DNA of 64,000 bases, from NCBI RefSeq assembly GCF_002368095.1, contig NZ_AP018227.1, forward strand, positions 5,968,123-6,032,122. The letters run 5' to 3'. This DNA is from Calothrix parasitica NIES-267 (GTDB lineage: Bacteria; Cyanobacteriota; Cyanobacteriia; Cyanobacteriales; Nostocaceae). The translations under genes and the position numbers were made by a program. A model generated the notes under the pieces. It ran no database searches and was not told the origin of the DNA. It saw only the letters and a program-made list of their open reading frames with translations. This document shows, in pieces, positions 30,556 through 39,731 of the stretch; position 1 is the first letter of the stretch; the number at the start of each line of letters is the position of its first letter.

Positions 30556-30649
30556 TCAGTAAATATATGGTTTTATATCGAACGTTAGTTATATATTAAG
30601 CTAAAAATATGATTTATGGCAATAGTGATTTTTGCAGATTGGGAATACA

Positions 30650-31177
30650 TTACAAGGTATCTGGATTAATACCCATTTCTCGGAGTTTTTCAGCTAGTTT
30701 TGCAGCTTTTTTTTCGGCATTATCAGCGCGTTCGTCTCCCGTTGGTAAAATGGTACCATCCTGGTAACACCAACGTAACCAAGAGTCTTGCCTAGCCTCA
30801 AATTCACCTGACCATAAAGTCAAACCTAATCCAACTTGTTCTAACCAGGTTTCTGAGGTTTGGTAATAGCGCATTCCTCTTAATTCGTAGATACGCAAAG
30901 TTTCTTCGCTAAGTTGGTTATTAGGGTCATATACGATATAGTAACTCGCTCGCATATGTTCGTATATTCTTAATTTTTCTCCTAATTCGTCACCAACTTT
31001 GTTAGAGACAATTTCAATTGCGACTTCAGGGGGTTTACCAAATCTCCAAACCATGTAGCAACGATTGTGTTTTTCCCACCAGTTTTGAGGAACTTCAGCG
31101 TTTAAGCTAAGAAAAACATCGGGTACTATAGCTGGTTTTAAATCCGTATAGTAAACACCGACAACTTGCTTGACCAT
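30650..31177 (-). CDS. Uma2-family protein lacking its N-terminal third
   Basis: A 175-residue Uma2 family member close in sequence to the gene at 20275-21048 from the PDVFLSLNAEVPQNWWEK segment to its end (EKLREMGINPDTL). About 75 N-terminal residues of the full-length relative are missing and are not found in any frame upstream. A MITE (31205-31305) begins only 28 bases from the start codon, so insertion or rearrangement there may have removed the 5' end. It also lacks most of the coiled coil. It may be a truncated, non-functional copy with a fortuitous start. Confidence 0.65.
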   Translation of the reverse strand: MVKQVVGVYYTDLKPAIVPDVFLSLNAEVPQNWWEKHNRCYMVWRFGKPPEVAIEIVSNKVGDELGEKLRIYEHMRASYYIVYDPNNQLSEETLRIYELRGMRYYQTSETWLEQVGLGLTLWSGEFEARQDSWLRWCYQDGTILPTGDERADNAEKKAAKLAEKLREMGINPDTL

Positions 31178-31204
31178 AATAGATTATCTAATAATTTGGG
31201 TTTA

Positions 31205-31305
31205 TAGCAGTTCTCAGTTGGATAGAATACACCCCTCTCCTTGACAAGGAGAGGGGCTGGGGGTGAGGTCTATGAAGGTGTATTTCACCCAACCGAAAAA
31301 CGCTA
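31205..31305. mobile_element. TA-flanked MITE, copy 2 (intact, inverted orientation)
   Basis: A 101-base element with ends TAGCAGTTCTCAGTTG and the inverse of TAGCGTTTTTCGGTTG, TA dinucleotides outside, and a central CTCTCC-TTGACAAGG-AGAG stem. It is the same family as 12361-12618 and 55017-55117, without coding capacity. The TA duplication suggests mobilisation by a Tc1/mariner/IS630-type transposase elsewhere in the genome. Confidence 0.85.
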
Positions 31306-31340
31306 TATATATCTACTTTAAACGATTGACATATCAATAA

Positions 31341-31368
31341 TGTAGAGACGTAGCAATGCTACGTTTCC
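31341..31368. repeat. Short palindrome with TGTAGAGACG end
   Basis: TGTAGAGACGTAGC and GCTACGTTTCC pair around an AAT loop. It belongs to the same loose family as 21862-21915 and 57030-57055. Confidence 0.6.
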
Positions 31369-31394
31369 CTAGCTATGTAATTATATAAATTAAT

Positions 31395-32462
31395 TTACCT
31401 CGATAAAGATAATAATTTTTTAGAATATTGAGCAAGTCTAATTGTATTTGCTCTTAAATTATTTCTCACAATCTTAAAGTCAGTATTACACCTTTTTTCT
31501 GCTCCTAATAAAGATATTTTATAATCCAAATCTCCTCTGAGTAAATCATAAGTTTTAATATTATTTTCGATGGCTTTTTTGATACTAAGTGCCATCATAA
31601 CTCTACCCGGTGATAATTTGGAATATTCGGGATTAAAGCCAGTCATTTGTCCGTAAACAACCTTTTTCTTAGCATCAATATACATTCCCGTAGCAGCTAC
31701 CGGGGTTGCTTTATCCCATAATATATCTATCCATAAAGAATTACTTTCAGCACATTCTCGAAAAACACTACGGTAAGTATTTAGAACTGACTCTGGTTGT
31801 TGTCCCCATTTAATTTGCCAAAGTTCAAATAAAACTTCAATTTGATTTTCTAGATTATCAGCTTGAATACTGGTGAGGTGAAAATCGCTATTTTTTTCTA
31901 TTTTATTCAGCGAATTACGTAAATTTTTTCGAGGTTTTCGACTAATAGAATGTTGTAAGTATTCTTCCCACGTATCAGGTAGAGAAATGTAAGGACAAGT
32001 TGCACCTTGATTAGTCATCAGTTGAAAATCACTTTGGGAAAACTGTTCTACAAAAACATTTAATCTAGGGTCTTGTATATCTTTGACATGGAAAACGTCC
32101 CACTCTAAATTGTGATGGATATAAGACGCGAAACTTTGAATTACATCCTCTTGATATTCTGGTAAACAGATAAATCCTGTATAGTCAGCAACTGGATGAG
32201 CGCAAGTTTGCAATGCTCTGTAAACATTGACATTAGCCCATTGTAGAGAACGCATCGCTAATGGGAAGAAAGCAACATAGGTAGAATCAGGTTGGGATTT
32301 TATAGCTAGGATGAACCATTGATGAGGAGCAACTTCTAACCATCCTCGCAACCAAGACCATGATAAAAATATTTGAGCGTGGGAATCTGAAGCGTAGATA
32401 TGATTCCAATCTTCTTCTAATTTATTGAACTGCTGAATACTATTAATTACTTCTACTTGCAT
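31395..32462 (-). CDS. GNAT-like acyltransferase of the CelD/BioF2 type (Acetyltransf_6)
   Basis: A 355-residue protein with the double-GNAT, FemAB-like layout of the Acetyltransf_6 family. The N-terminal signature is LEEDWNHIYASD..IFLSWSWLRGWLE. The C-terminal half contains TPVAATGMYIDAKKKVVYGQ and a YDLLRGDLDYKISL end typical of the family. Members are linked to exopolysaccharide or cell-envelope acylation, and some to aminoacyl transfer. It is the next co-directional gene upstream of the truncated Uma2 gene, across a gap with a MITE, so it need not belong to the DevBCA-type cluster. Confidence 0.78.
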   Translation of the reverse strand: MQVEVINSIQQFNKLEEDWNHIYASDSHAQIFLSWSWLRGWLEVAPHQWFILAIKSQPDSTYVAFFPLAMRSLQWANVNVYRALQTCAHPVADYTGFICLPEYQEDVIQSFASYIHHNLEWDVFHVKDIQDPRLNVFVEQFSQSDFQLMTNQGATCPYISLPDTWEEYLQHSISRKPRKNLRNSLNKIEKNSDFHLTSIQADNLENQIEVLFELWQIKWGQQPESVLNTYRSVFRECAESNSLWIDILWDKATPVAATGMYIDAKKKVVYGQMTGFNPEYSKLSPGRVMMALSIKKAIENNIKTYDLLRGDLDYKISLLGAEKRCNTDFKIVRNNLRANTIRLAQYSKKLLSLSR

Positions 32463-33296
32463 TTGATTTATCAGAAAGATTTTATTTTGAAAAAAGTAAA
32501 ATATATAGCTAAAACTATAGAAACAATGCGCTATATCAATAAGACATAAAAACCGCTATAGATAATGCTTTTATAGGTTTTACTGCCATATAAATGATTA
32601 GATATTGAGATTACAAAGTTATTGCGCTTTCAATACTATATGGATTATTATCATGAATTAATTTACTTTGAATAAATTTTAAAATAGTGACTGAATATTA
32701 TTTAAAACTTTAAATTTGAATTTAAATTTACAAATATTTTTTTATCAGCAAAAAATAGCTTGTTCTAGTTAACTAACCTATTGATTAAATTAAATTATCA
32801 CAAATTAATCAAGTATAAATTATTGTTTTTTCTTTCTACAGATTAATTGCATATTTTTAAAAATAAAGAGTATTAGCTGCAACTCAATATAGCAATCCTA
32901 GATGAGTCCTCAGAAAGTTAGGTGGCAGAAACCCGGTTTTTCCAAAAAACCGGGTTTCTAAAATCTTACAAATGATTTAGGGATGCGATATGATATGGTT
33001 TTAAATTTATTGTTTATGGTATTTATCTTTATTGTTTATCTAAATAAATAGAATTCATAGAAAGTTACAAACTCCTACTAATACCAATTTTGTCCAAATC
33101 AAAAAAGTGAATATTTTAGAAAAAACGCTCAAATACGATTTATGTAAAGATTATCATCCTCAATGATAAGTATTTTTGAATATAAAAAAATTCTCCTATG
33201 TTTCCTATTCAAGCTTTAACGTAAACCAAAACATCTGCAAAAATAGTAGTAAGACTAATAAATATAACCATTGCATCCCACACCGGATAATAAATC
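32463..33296. other. Intergenic gap upstream of glcD
   Basis: This 834-base, very AT-rich divergent gap between the acyltransferase-like and glcD genes has no convincing frame. It contains one ACCCGG hairpin repeat (32927-32959). I see no tRNA or other structured RNA. Promoters for both flanking genes should lie here. Confidence 0.5.
32927..32959. repeat. Hairpin repeat (AGAAACCCGG palindrome), copy 1
   Basis: AGAAACCCGGTTTTT and AAAAAACCGGGTTTCT form an almost perfect 15-base stem. Copies with the same arms lie at 44776-44808 and 56268-56300. The A/T-rich inner stem lets either strand act as a terminator-like hairpin. Confidence 0.85.
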
Positions 33297-34772
33297 ATGC
33301 TTACTCAAGAAAAATCGGAAAAAGTCAACTGGAAACCCATAATCAAGGAATTTGAAGCGGTTTTAGGTAAAAAAGGTGTTATTAAACGTCAGGAAGAACT
33401 GATTACTTATGAATGCGATGGTTTAGCTAGTTATCGTCAACGTCCGGATGTGGCTGTTTTACCAAAAACCACAGAACAAGTTGCTGAAGTCGTAAAGATA
33501 TGCAATAAATATTCGGTTCCTTTTATCGCAAGGGGTTCGGGTACTGGTTTATCTGGTGGTGCTTTACCCATTCAAGGATGTGTTTTGATAGTAACTTCCT
33601 TGATGCGACAGATACTCAACGTTGATCTAGATAATCAGCGGGTTGTAGTTCAGCCTGGGGTGATTAACAACTGGGTAACCCAAACGGTTAGCGGTGCGGG
33701 CTTTTATTACGCTCCCGACCCTTCGAGTCAAATTATTTGTTCTATCGGTGGTAACGTTGCGGAAAACTCGGGTGGGGTGCATTGTTTAAAGTACGGTGTG
33801 ACCACTAACCACGTTTTAGGATTAAAAGTTGTCACCGCAAATGGTGATATTGTTGATTTAGGCGGACAAGTCCCAGAAATGCCTGGTTACGACTTGACGG
33901 GAATATTTGTCGGTTCGGAAGGTACTTTGGGAATTGCGACGGAGATAACTTTACGAATTCTCAAAAGTGCGGAATCAATTTGCGTGCTGTTAGCAGATTT
34001 TACTAGTGTAGAAGCAGCAGGTGCGGCGGTTTCTGATATTATCAGCGCTGGTATTATTCCTGGTGGTATGGAAATGATGGATAACATGAGTATCAATGCA
34101 GTAGAAGATGTTACTGCAACAAATTGTTATCCTCGCGATGCTGTCGCAATTTTGTTAGTTGAAATAGATGGTTTAGATGTGGAAGTGAAAGCTAATAAAC
34201 AGCGAGTAATTGATATTTGTAAGCAGAATGGTGCGCGTAATGTAACTTCTGCAAATGACCCCGAAACTCGTTTGAAATTATGGAAAGGAAGAAAAGCAGC
34301 ATTCGCAGCAGCAGGACATTTGAGTCCAGATTACTACGTGCAGGATGGGGTAATTCCTCGGACGCAATTACCTTATGTATTGCAAGAAATTGAGAATTTA
34401 AGTGAAAAATTTGGTTATAAAATTGCCAACGTTTTTCATGCTGGTGATGGTAATTTACATCCGCTGATTCTATTTGATAATTCTATTCCTGGGGAATTAG
34501 AGAAAGTTGAAGAAGTTGGGGGAGAAATTCTTAAATTATGTGTAAAAGTTGGTGGTAGTATTTCTGGAGAACACGGTATTGGTGCAGATAAAAAATGTTA
34601 TATGCCTTCAATGTTTTCCGATGCTGATTTAGAAACAATGCAGTGGGTAAAGCAAGTATTTAATAGTAAAGGTTTAGCTAATCCAGAAAAGATTTTTCCT
34701 ACTCCTCGTACCTGTGGTGAAGCAGCAAGAGCTATGAGTCAGAATAAATTTGAGAATGTAGAGAAATTTTAA
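33297..34772 (+). CDS. glcD: FAD-linked glycolate dehydrogenase subunit GlcD
   Basis: FAD-binding oxidase of 491 residues that oxidises photorespiratory glycolate to glyoxylate. The PCMH FAD domain covers about residues 40-225 and includes PFIARGSGTGLSGGALP, SIGGNVAENSGG and GSEGTLGI. The C-terminal FAD-oxidase domain includes NVFHAGDGNLHP and SGEHGIGADK. It resembles cyanobacterial GlcD1 more than D-lactate dehydrogenases because of its length and GGMEMMD segment, although the two cannot be fully separated by eye. It is monocistronic: the next gene is convergent and an 830-base gap precedes it. Confidence 0.88.
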   Translation: MLTQEKSEKVNWKPIIKEFEAVLGKKGVIKRQEELITYECDGLASYRQRPDVAVLPKTTEQVAEVVKICNKYSVPFIARGSGTGLSGGALPIQGCVLIVTSLMRQILNVDLDNQRVVVQPGVINNWVTQTVSGAGFYYAPDPSSQIICSIGGNVAENSGGVHCLKYGVTTNHVLGLKVVTANGDIVDLGGQVPEMPGYDLTGIFVGSEGTLGIATEITLRILKSAESICVLLADFTSVEAAGAAVSDIISAGIIPGGMEMMDNMSINAVEDVTATNCYPRDAVAILLVEIDGLDVEVKANKQRVIDICKQNGARNVTSANDPETRLKLWKGRKAAFAAAGHLSPDYYVQDGVIPRTQLPYVLQEIENLSEKFGYKIANVFHAGDGNLHPLILFDNSIPGELEKVEEVGGEILKLCVKVGGSISGEHGIGADKKCYMPSMFSDADLETMQWVKQVFNSKGLANPEKIFPTPRTCGEAARAMSQNKFENVEKF

Positions 34773-34973
34773 ATAATTTAGGAGTAGGGAATTGGGAATT
34801 AGGGATGGGAATAAATTTTTAAAGTAGCGAGTAGCAAGTAGAGAGTAGGAAATAAACTTTTAGAGCTATAACAATAGAGTGGAGAAGGATTTTCACTTGC
34901 TACAAACCGTCCCAATTCCTAACTCTTAATCCAAAATCCTACGCCCAATGTTCAATCCTCCATACCAACTTAA

Positions 34974-35402
34974 TTACCCAACTTCAACTAATTCAATATC
35001 AAAAGTTAACTGTTGTCCTGCTAAAGGATGATTTGCGTCGAGGGTAACTTTGGAATCCGAGACATCTGTAACAATAACCGGAATTACTTGACCGTTGTTC
35101 TGAGAAATCTGTAATTGTTGACCGACTTCAACTGATAAGTCTGTAGGTATTTGCTCTTTCTCAACAGTTATTACTAATTCTTCCCGTTGAGGTCCATAAG
35201 CTTGGTCTGGAGGAATTTGTGTAGTTTTGGACTCTCCAGGAGCCATACCAACTATTGCTTCTTCAAATCCAGGAATCACATTTCCCGAACCAAGAGAGAA
35301 CTGTAGAGGTTCGCGTTCGATTGAGGAATCAAAGACTGTACCATCGTCTAATTTGCCCGTATAGTGAACCTTTACGTTGTCACCAGCTTTTGCTTGAGTC
35401 AT
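34974..35402 (-). CDS. FKBP-type peptidyl-prolyl cis-trans isomerase (SlyD-like)
   Basis: A 142-residue peptidyl-prolyl isomerase/chaperone. The FKBP half-sites are [18 protein letters not shown] at the start and FDIELVEVG at the end, interrupted by the insert-in-flap chaperone domain typical of SlyD (residues ~70-125, [18 protein letters not shown]). There is no signal peptide and no His-rich metal-binding tail, so it is a cytoplasmic SlyD-like form. It is convergent with glcD across a 200-base gap with repeat tracts. Confidence 0.92.
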   Translation of the reverse strand: MTQAKAGDNVKVHYTGKLDDGTVFDSSIEREPLQFSLGSGNVIPGFEEAIVGMAPGESKTTQIPPDQAYGPQREELVITVEKEQIPTDLSVEVGQQLQISQNNGQVIPVIVTDVSDSKVTLDANHPLAGQQLTFDIELVEVG

Positions 35403-35604
35403 GTCTTTTGTCCTTAAACACTCTTAATACTTTACTGTGCAAATCGCCTTTATCTGCTCGATTATATATTTTCGGCAAAATAAAACAATTTACTAATGGC
35501 CTCTTTTTAACTGAAATCTATTGCTACCAAAGCCTTATACTTAAAATTTTTTAATAGCCAACGACTTAATTTTTTCACTGTCTTATAAATAATAGCTAAT
35601 TACG
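35403..35604. other. Gap between the FKBP gene and the HEARO-like element
   Basis: About 200 bases of AT-rich DNA holding the FKBP promoter region. No gene or repeat is visible. The left boundary of the mobile element is not sharply defined and may lie in the last 30 bases. Confidence 0.4.
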
Positions 35605-35985
35605 GTTTAGCCTTTTGAAGGCCGAGGCAGGTAAATACACCTTTCCAAGAATAGTACTTGTAAGCGTGCTTATCTCAATATTTTCGATTTTGTTAAGATT
35701 TATACTCTTTAAAAGAGAGTAGGAAAGAGTAGTCAGTAACTCAGGTAAGACAGACACTGAGCTTGCCGGAGCCAAATCCAGCAACGTAAGTATTGACTAG
35801 CCCACTGAGCCGTTACTCGGTAAAGACTTCCGAATGTTTCCCTAGTTCGGATTATATCTAAACTCGTTTGGTCGAGTGCTTGACGGCAATAATGCGGGAA
35901 GAACATCTACACTGCATTTTGCCTTAAGAAAGGACATCTTAGTAGCGGTGGGCGAAGAGACTTAAACTTTACACGAAGGATTATC
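35605..35985 (+). ncRNA. HEARO/omega-RNA-like structured RNA upstream of the iscB remnant
   Basis: This 380-base non-coding stretch ends at the start codon of an IscB-like gene, where the guide-type omega RNA (first described as HEARO) of such elements is encoded. It is richer in hairpins than its surroundings: GCCTT/AAGGC (35610-35622), CTCAG/CTGAG (35740-35761), CCGAA/TTCGG (35830-35850), ACTCG/CGAGT (35862-35877), and a two-part stem pairing GGCAA and ATGC (35885-35895) with GCAT and TTGCC (35914-35923). No long open frame occurs. Identification rests on position and hairpins; I could not compare it with the family model. Confidence 0.6.
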
Positions 35986-35989
35986 TCTT

Positions 35990-36475
35990 ATGCGTGTACC
36001 TGTAATTAATTTCGATGGCAAGCCGTTAATGCCGACTAAGCCAAGTAGAGCTAGACGGTGGATAAAAGAAGGTAAAGCAGTAGATAAGTGGTCAAAGTTA
36101 AACCTATTTTACGTACAGCTTTTAAAACCTGATTCTGGCAATAAAACTCAGGATGTAGTAGTAGGTATCGACCCAGGTAAGCAATTTAGCGGAATAGCAG
36201 TTTTATCCCAAAAAGATACTACCAAAGGAGGTAAAAGACGTAAATATGGCGGCACTGTTACACAGCACGGATATCGCAAAGGTGATTATGTCGAGGCTAT
36301 TAAAGCTGATAAAACTTACCGAGGGTGGGTAAGTGGAGATACTAAAACTCAAGTATCAATTTCTGATGCTAATTGGAAGCGTCTGGGACAGTTTAGGGTA
36401 TCTAAAGTAAAACTTCTACAGCGCTCCAGGGGTCTAATAGTAACTTTCCAAAAATACAAAGTCCACGGCGAATAA
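35990..36475 (+). CDS. IscB/IsrB-like protein with large internal deletion (RRXRR/PLMP domain)
   Basis: A 161-residue remnant of an OMEGA-type RNA-guided nuclease. Residues 12-15 read PLMP, within KPLMPTKPSRARR, the domain that names the PLMP/RRXRR family. Residues 57-71 (VVVGIDPGKQFSGIAVL) are the first RuvC segment with catalytic Asp61. After residue ~78 the sequence jumps to the C-terminal part seen in cyanobacterial family members (KRRKYGGTVTQHGYRKGD, WVSGDTK, DANWKRLGQF). RuvC-II, RuvC-III, the bridge helix and the HNH domain are absent; full-length IscB is ~400-500 residues. The junction is in frame and the stop is normal, so it can still make a small protein, but not an active nuclease. 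Confidence 0.8.
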   Translation: MRVPVINFDGKPLMPTKPSRARRWIKEGKAVDKWSKLNLFYVQLLKPDSGNKTQDVVVGIDPGKQFSGIAVLSQKDTTKGGKRRKYGGTVTQHGYRKGDYVEAIKADKTYRGWVSGDTKTQVSISDANWKRLGQFRVSKVKLLQRSRGLIVTFQKYKVHGE

Positions 36476-36753
36476 ATGAGCCACTGCGTTGGGCGGGTTT
36501 CCCGACAGTCAGGCAAGTGGCGTTCGCTGTTTCGGGCGTTTTTCCTCTCAGCTTTAAAAAGACGCTCGTTTCCAAACTACCGAAATTTTCTTATGAGTAG
36601 AAAGTAGCAAGTATCAAGTAACAAGAAATTATCAACTATAGTCTTATTTTCTGTTGAATAAAATTTTACTCCCTACTCGTTACTTTCTACTCGTTACTTT
36701 CTACTTGCTACTCCCTACTCGTTACTTTCTACTTTCTACTCCCTACTCTCCCT
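36476..36753. other. Right flank of the HEARO-like element and repeat tract
   Basis: The first ~115 bases (GC-richer, with GGCGGGTTTCCCGACAGTC-like sequence) probably belong to the mobile element. The remainder is a degenerate tract of CTACTCGTTACTTT-type repeats (about 36595-36750) preceding the glutaminase stop. No gene is visible. Confidence 0.5.
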
Positions 36754-38757
36754 TCAATCTGCGAAAATATGTAACCCCAAGTATTTCGATAGTTCTTCAC
36801 AAACTTTAATTCCCCGAACGCTATTACCGCGAAAATCTAAAGGAGGAGAAAAAACTGCAATTCCCATTTGATTGGGAACTACTCCGATGATTCCACCACC
36901 AACTCCGCTTTTTGCTGGAAAACCCACTTTATACAACCATTCCCCGGCAAAATCATACATTCCACAGGTATACATAACGCTGAGAAGGTCTTTAATATAC
37001 TTGGACTTTATTGCTCGCTCTTTGGTAGAGGGATTTATGCCATTATTGGCTAAAGTCGCTCCCATTAATGCTAAGTCTTTGCAGTTAATTATTACGCTAC
37101 ACTGCTGGAGATATAAACTCAGAGTTTGGCTGATATCACCAGAAATCATCCCAAAATTACGTAGTAAATATGATATAGCCCAATTTCTATCCCCGTTATT
37201 TTGCTCGGATACAAGTATGGGTGTGTCTACAAAAACTCTATGTCCGATGTAGCGACGGTACATTTCTAATATTCGGTTGAGCTTATGTCCCGGACCTGCT
37301 CCTTCTATCAAACTAGTGGTAGCGATTGCTCCGGTATTTACCATACTGTTGTAGGGTCTTTTGGATTTTGATTCCACTTTGATAATGGAGTTGTAAGCAT
37401 CTCCGGTTGGTTCGACATCAACTTTAGTTAAAACATAATCTCTTCCTTTGTCTTCGAGTGCTAGTCCATAAGCAAAAACTTTCGATATTGACTGAATTAA
37501 AAACGATTCATCACAATCACCTACACAGTAAACTTCACCGTCTACTGTAACGATGCAAATAGCAAACCAATCAGGATTAATATCTACTAAACCAGGTTCG
37601 CTGACATAGACTTTTCCATCAGTTAGAGGAAGATACTTGCAGTGTAACTCTTGCAAAAATTCAATTAACGGTTTAGAAGGTAGGTTTAATTGATTTTTTC
37701 CATTTGATTGAATAGGAGTTTTTGGAGTTGATGAATTGGTAAAGTAAACTTTCTGCTGTTGGGAACTAGAAATTTCTTCGTTATCGGTTGTAAAAATATG
37801 TAGTTTAAATTCTTCTGAGAGCTTTTCAAAAACTTTGACTCCCTTCCAACTTTTTTTACGCTCATCTAGAGGAGGAGAAAACACAGCTATACCCATTTGA
37901 TTGGGAACAACTCCGATAATTGCACCAGATAAACCACTTTTGGCTGGTAAACCAACTTTATAAGCCCACTGTCCTGAAAATTCATACAGACCGCAGGTAT
38001 ACATAACACTTAGTATGTTTTTTACATACTTTTTCTCTATAGCCTGTTCCCTCGTCATCGGATTAAAGCCACCGTTGGCTAAAGTAGCTGCCATGACTGC
38101 TAAATCGTGACAGTTAATTGTTAGAGAACACTGTTGAAAATACAGATTTAGGATGTCATCAATATTTCCCTCTATTAAACCAAAATTGAGCATCATGTAG
38201 GCAATAGCTCGATTTAGATGGTCGTAGGTTTGTTTAGAGTTACATACTCCTAAATCAATCGATACATTCCTACCAATGTAGCGTCGAAACATCTCAAGCA
38301 AACGATTATAACGTTGAGTTGCATCCGCACCTTTAATTAAACTGGTAGTGACAATCGCACCAGCATTAACCATTGGATTGTAATGTCTTCGGAATATTTC
38401 CTCGGGTTCCATTATCGAGTTGAAAGGTTCCCCTGTTGGTTCTACACCAATACGTTCGAGAACATAATCCTTCCCCCAATCTTCTAAAGCTAATCCATAC
38501 ACAAAAGGCTTAGAAATCGACTGAATACTAAAATCCTGTATAGTATGACCGATATCAAAAACCTTACCATCCACATCAACAGCACAAATTCCGAACCAAT
38601 CCGGATTAGCTTTAGCCAACTCTGGTATATTCTGTGCAACCGTTCCCTCATTTAGTGGTCGATAAGAGTGGTACAGATGTTCAAGAAAACTCGTCAGCGC
38701 TGGAGTTACACCTCCAATTGGAGCATTTAACCGTCGAAAATTCTTGATATCGGTCAT
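36754..38757 (-). CDS. Glutaminase with two tandem fused GlsA domains
   Basis: Serine-dependent glutaminase (L-glutamine to glutamate plus ammonia) in which two complete GlsA-type domains are fused in one chain of 667 residues. Domain 1 covers ~15-325 with catalytic SxxK at Ser80-Lys83 (QSISKPF), [10 protein letters not shown] and the KSG motif at 272-274. A Ser/Gln/Lys-rich linker follows (~326-358). Domain 2 covers ~360-667 with SxxK at Ser422-Lys425, [10 protein letters not shown] and a second KSG. Both domains keep the active-site residues, so both may work. The ATG at 38757 is preferred over an in-frame TTG eight codons upstream. Usual GlsA proteins have one domain of ~310 residues. Confidence 0.9.
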   Translation of the reverse strand: MTDIKNFRRLNAPIGGVTPALTSFLEHLYHSYRPLNEGTVAQNIPELAKANPDWFGICAVDVDGKVFDIGHTIQDFSIQSISKPFVYGLALEDWGKDYVLERIGVEPTGEPFNSIMEPEEIFRRHYNPMVNAGAIVTTSLIKGADATQRYNRLLEMFRRYIGRNVSIDLGVCNSKQTYDHLNRAIAYMMLNFGLIEGNIDDILNLYFQQCSLTINCHDLAVMAATLANGGFNPMTREQAIEKKYVKNILSVMYTCGLYEFSGQWAYKVGLPAKSGLSGAIIGVVPNQMGIAVFSPPLDERKKSWKGVKVFEKLSEEFKLHIFTTDNEEISSSQQQKVYFTNSSTPKTPIQSNGKNQLNLPSKPLIEFLQELHCKYLPLTDGKVYVSEPGLVDINPDWFAICIVTVDGEVYCVGDCDESFLIQSISKVFAYGLALEDKGRDYVLTKVDVEPTGDAYNSIIKVESKSKRPYNSMVNTGAIATTSLIEGAGPGHKLNRILEMYRRYIGHRVFVDTPILVSEQNNGDRNWAISYLLRNFGMISGDISQTLSLYLQQCSVIINCKDLALMGATLANNGINPSTKERAIKSKYIKDLLSVMYTCGMYDFAGEWLYKVGFPAKSGVGGGIIGVVPNQMGIAVFSPPLDFRGNSVRGIKVCEELSKYLGLHIFAD

Positions 38758-38985
38758 ATAGCATTCAGAAAGGTTGCACAATTATTCAGTTTCAACTATT
38801 TTGACTATTTTTCGCAGTATGCAAACTGACAAATCACAGAAAATTTACCTATTGAATTCAGGGAGTAGGGAGTAGCAAATAGTAGACAAGAAGTAAATAA
38901 GAGGAAAGCTTTTAGTTAATTATTAAAATACGGAGATGATGTGCCGTTAAATCAAGTAAAACCCGCATTCTGAAATTGTTGTAGT

Positions 38986-39010
38986 GCGGACATCCTGTCC
39001 GCTTCTTTTC
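38986..39010 (+). terminator. Candidate Rho-independent terminator
   Basis: GCGGACA and TGTCCGC form a 7-bp stem with a TCC loop, followed by TTCTTTTC. No plus-strand gene ends here, so it would end an unannotated small RNA, or it is a dispersed palindrome. Confidence 0.4.
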
Positions 39011-39115
39011 TACAAGGTAAATACACTTTATCCTTAGCTCTTAACTCCTTACTTTTTACTATTCGCTGTTCGCTTATAAATCAAAACTAGAGGAAAACAC
39101 AAATTATAGCTAAAA

Positions 39116-39183
39116 AAGCGCCAACCTGTGTCACAGATTGGCGCTTCTTTATTTATCTTCAGAGTCTTTATATAAGCTGACTC
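39116..39183 (+). repeat. Paralogous double-hairpin unit, copy A
   Basis: Hairpin 1 has arms AAGCGCCAA/TTGGCGCTT with an inner CTGTG/CACAG stem, followed by CTTTATTT, which looks like a terminator. Hairpin 2 is GAGTC, a 12-base loop TTTATATAAGCT, then GACTC. The same two-hairpin order recurs at 39398-39469 with a changed but still paired second stem. Confidence 0.75.
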
Positions 39184-39308
39184 CGTTTTAGTTAAGAAAT
39201 ATCAACCAATATTTATATTCACATCCAAAAGGAAACTTTAACTACTTTTTTATATTTTCTTTATATTTGCAGGTCATGGTTTGCTAACTAACTGATATTA
39301 CGAATAAA

Positions 39309-39328
39309 GCCTCGTTGTCTGACGAGGC
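39309..39328. other. GCCTCGT/ACGAGGC hairpin
   Basis: Seven-base perfect stem with a 6-base loop, followed by TTCCGTTT. It lies between the two double-hairpin units. Confidence 0.55.
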
Positions 39329-39397
39329 TTCCGTTTGGGCTATTGCGAGCTTAATAGTTTTATCTCATACATTTAATACTCAACTCTTATAAATAAA

Positions 39398-39469
39398 AAG
39401 CGCCAACCATTTTAATATTTAGGTTAGCGCTTCTTTCTATATGTTTAAGGTCTTTATAAAAGCTGACCT
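39398..39469 (+). repeat. Paralogous double-hairpin unit, copy B
   Basis: Hairpin 1 has arms AAGCGCCAACC/GGTTAGCGCTT (one mismatch) and a CTTTCT tail. Hairpin 2 is AGGTC, loop TTTATAAAAGCT, GACCT. Relative to copy A, the second stem changed from GAGTC/GACTC to AGGTC/GACCT while the 12-base loop is nearly identical. A further AGGTC-(12 bases)-GACCT hairpin follows at 39485-39506. Confidence 0.75.
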
Positions 39470-39731
39470 CTTTTTAAAACTTCAAGGTCATTAAAGTAGG
39501 TGACCTCGCAAAAATTTATTTATGTAACCTTATATTTAGATTCTCATCAAATGGGTAAAGTATTGCAACATTTAACATTTTCTTTAGATTTAAGCCTTAA
39601 TATTTTCTTTAGATTGTTTAACTCGTCTGCATGATACTGAAGGTTCGGTATAGGGCTGGACTTCTAAAAAAATCGAGTGTGGGCTAGGGATAAGAATTGA
39701 GAATTTAATTTAGATTTGGAATGATAAAGCC

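Larger units (their letters stand above)
38758..39731. other. Intergenic gap with a series of hairpins
   Basis: A 974-base gap between divergent genes with no convincing protein frame. It carries a GCGGACA/TGTCCGC hairpin with a T-rich tail (38986-39010), two paralogous hairpin pairs (39116-39183 and 39398-39469), a GCCTCGT/ACGAGGC hairpin (39309-39328) and one more 12-base-loop hairpin (39485-39506). The density of terminator-like structures suggests one or more small transcripts. Confidence 0.6.

Noticed and set aside
35596-35784. A 62-codon minus-strand frame in the HEARO region
   Set aside because: It overlaps the structured non-coding stretch and has no coding features.
36868-37252. Plus-strand frames of 61 and 126 codons inside the glutaminase gene
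   Set aside because: They are antisense shadows of the double glutaminase, which has clear catalytic motifs on the minus strand.
39107-39510. An NsiR1-type tandem small-RNA array
   Set aside because: NsiR1 lies upstream of hetF and has a different repeat; no hetF is adjacent. I kept the hairpins as an unassigned family.
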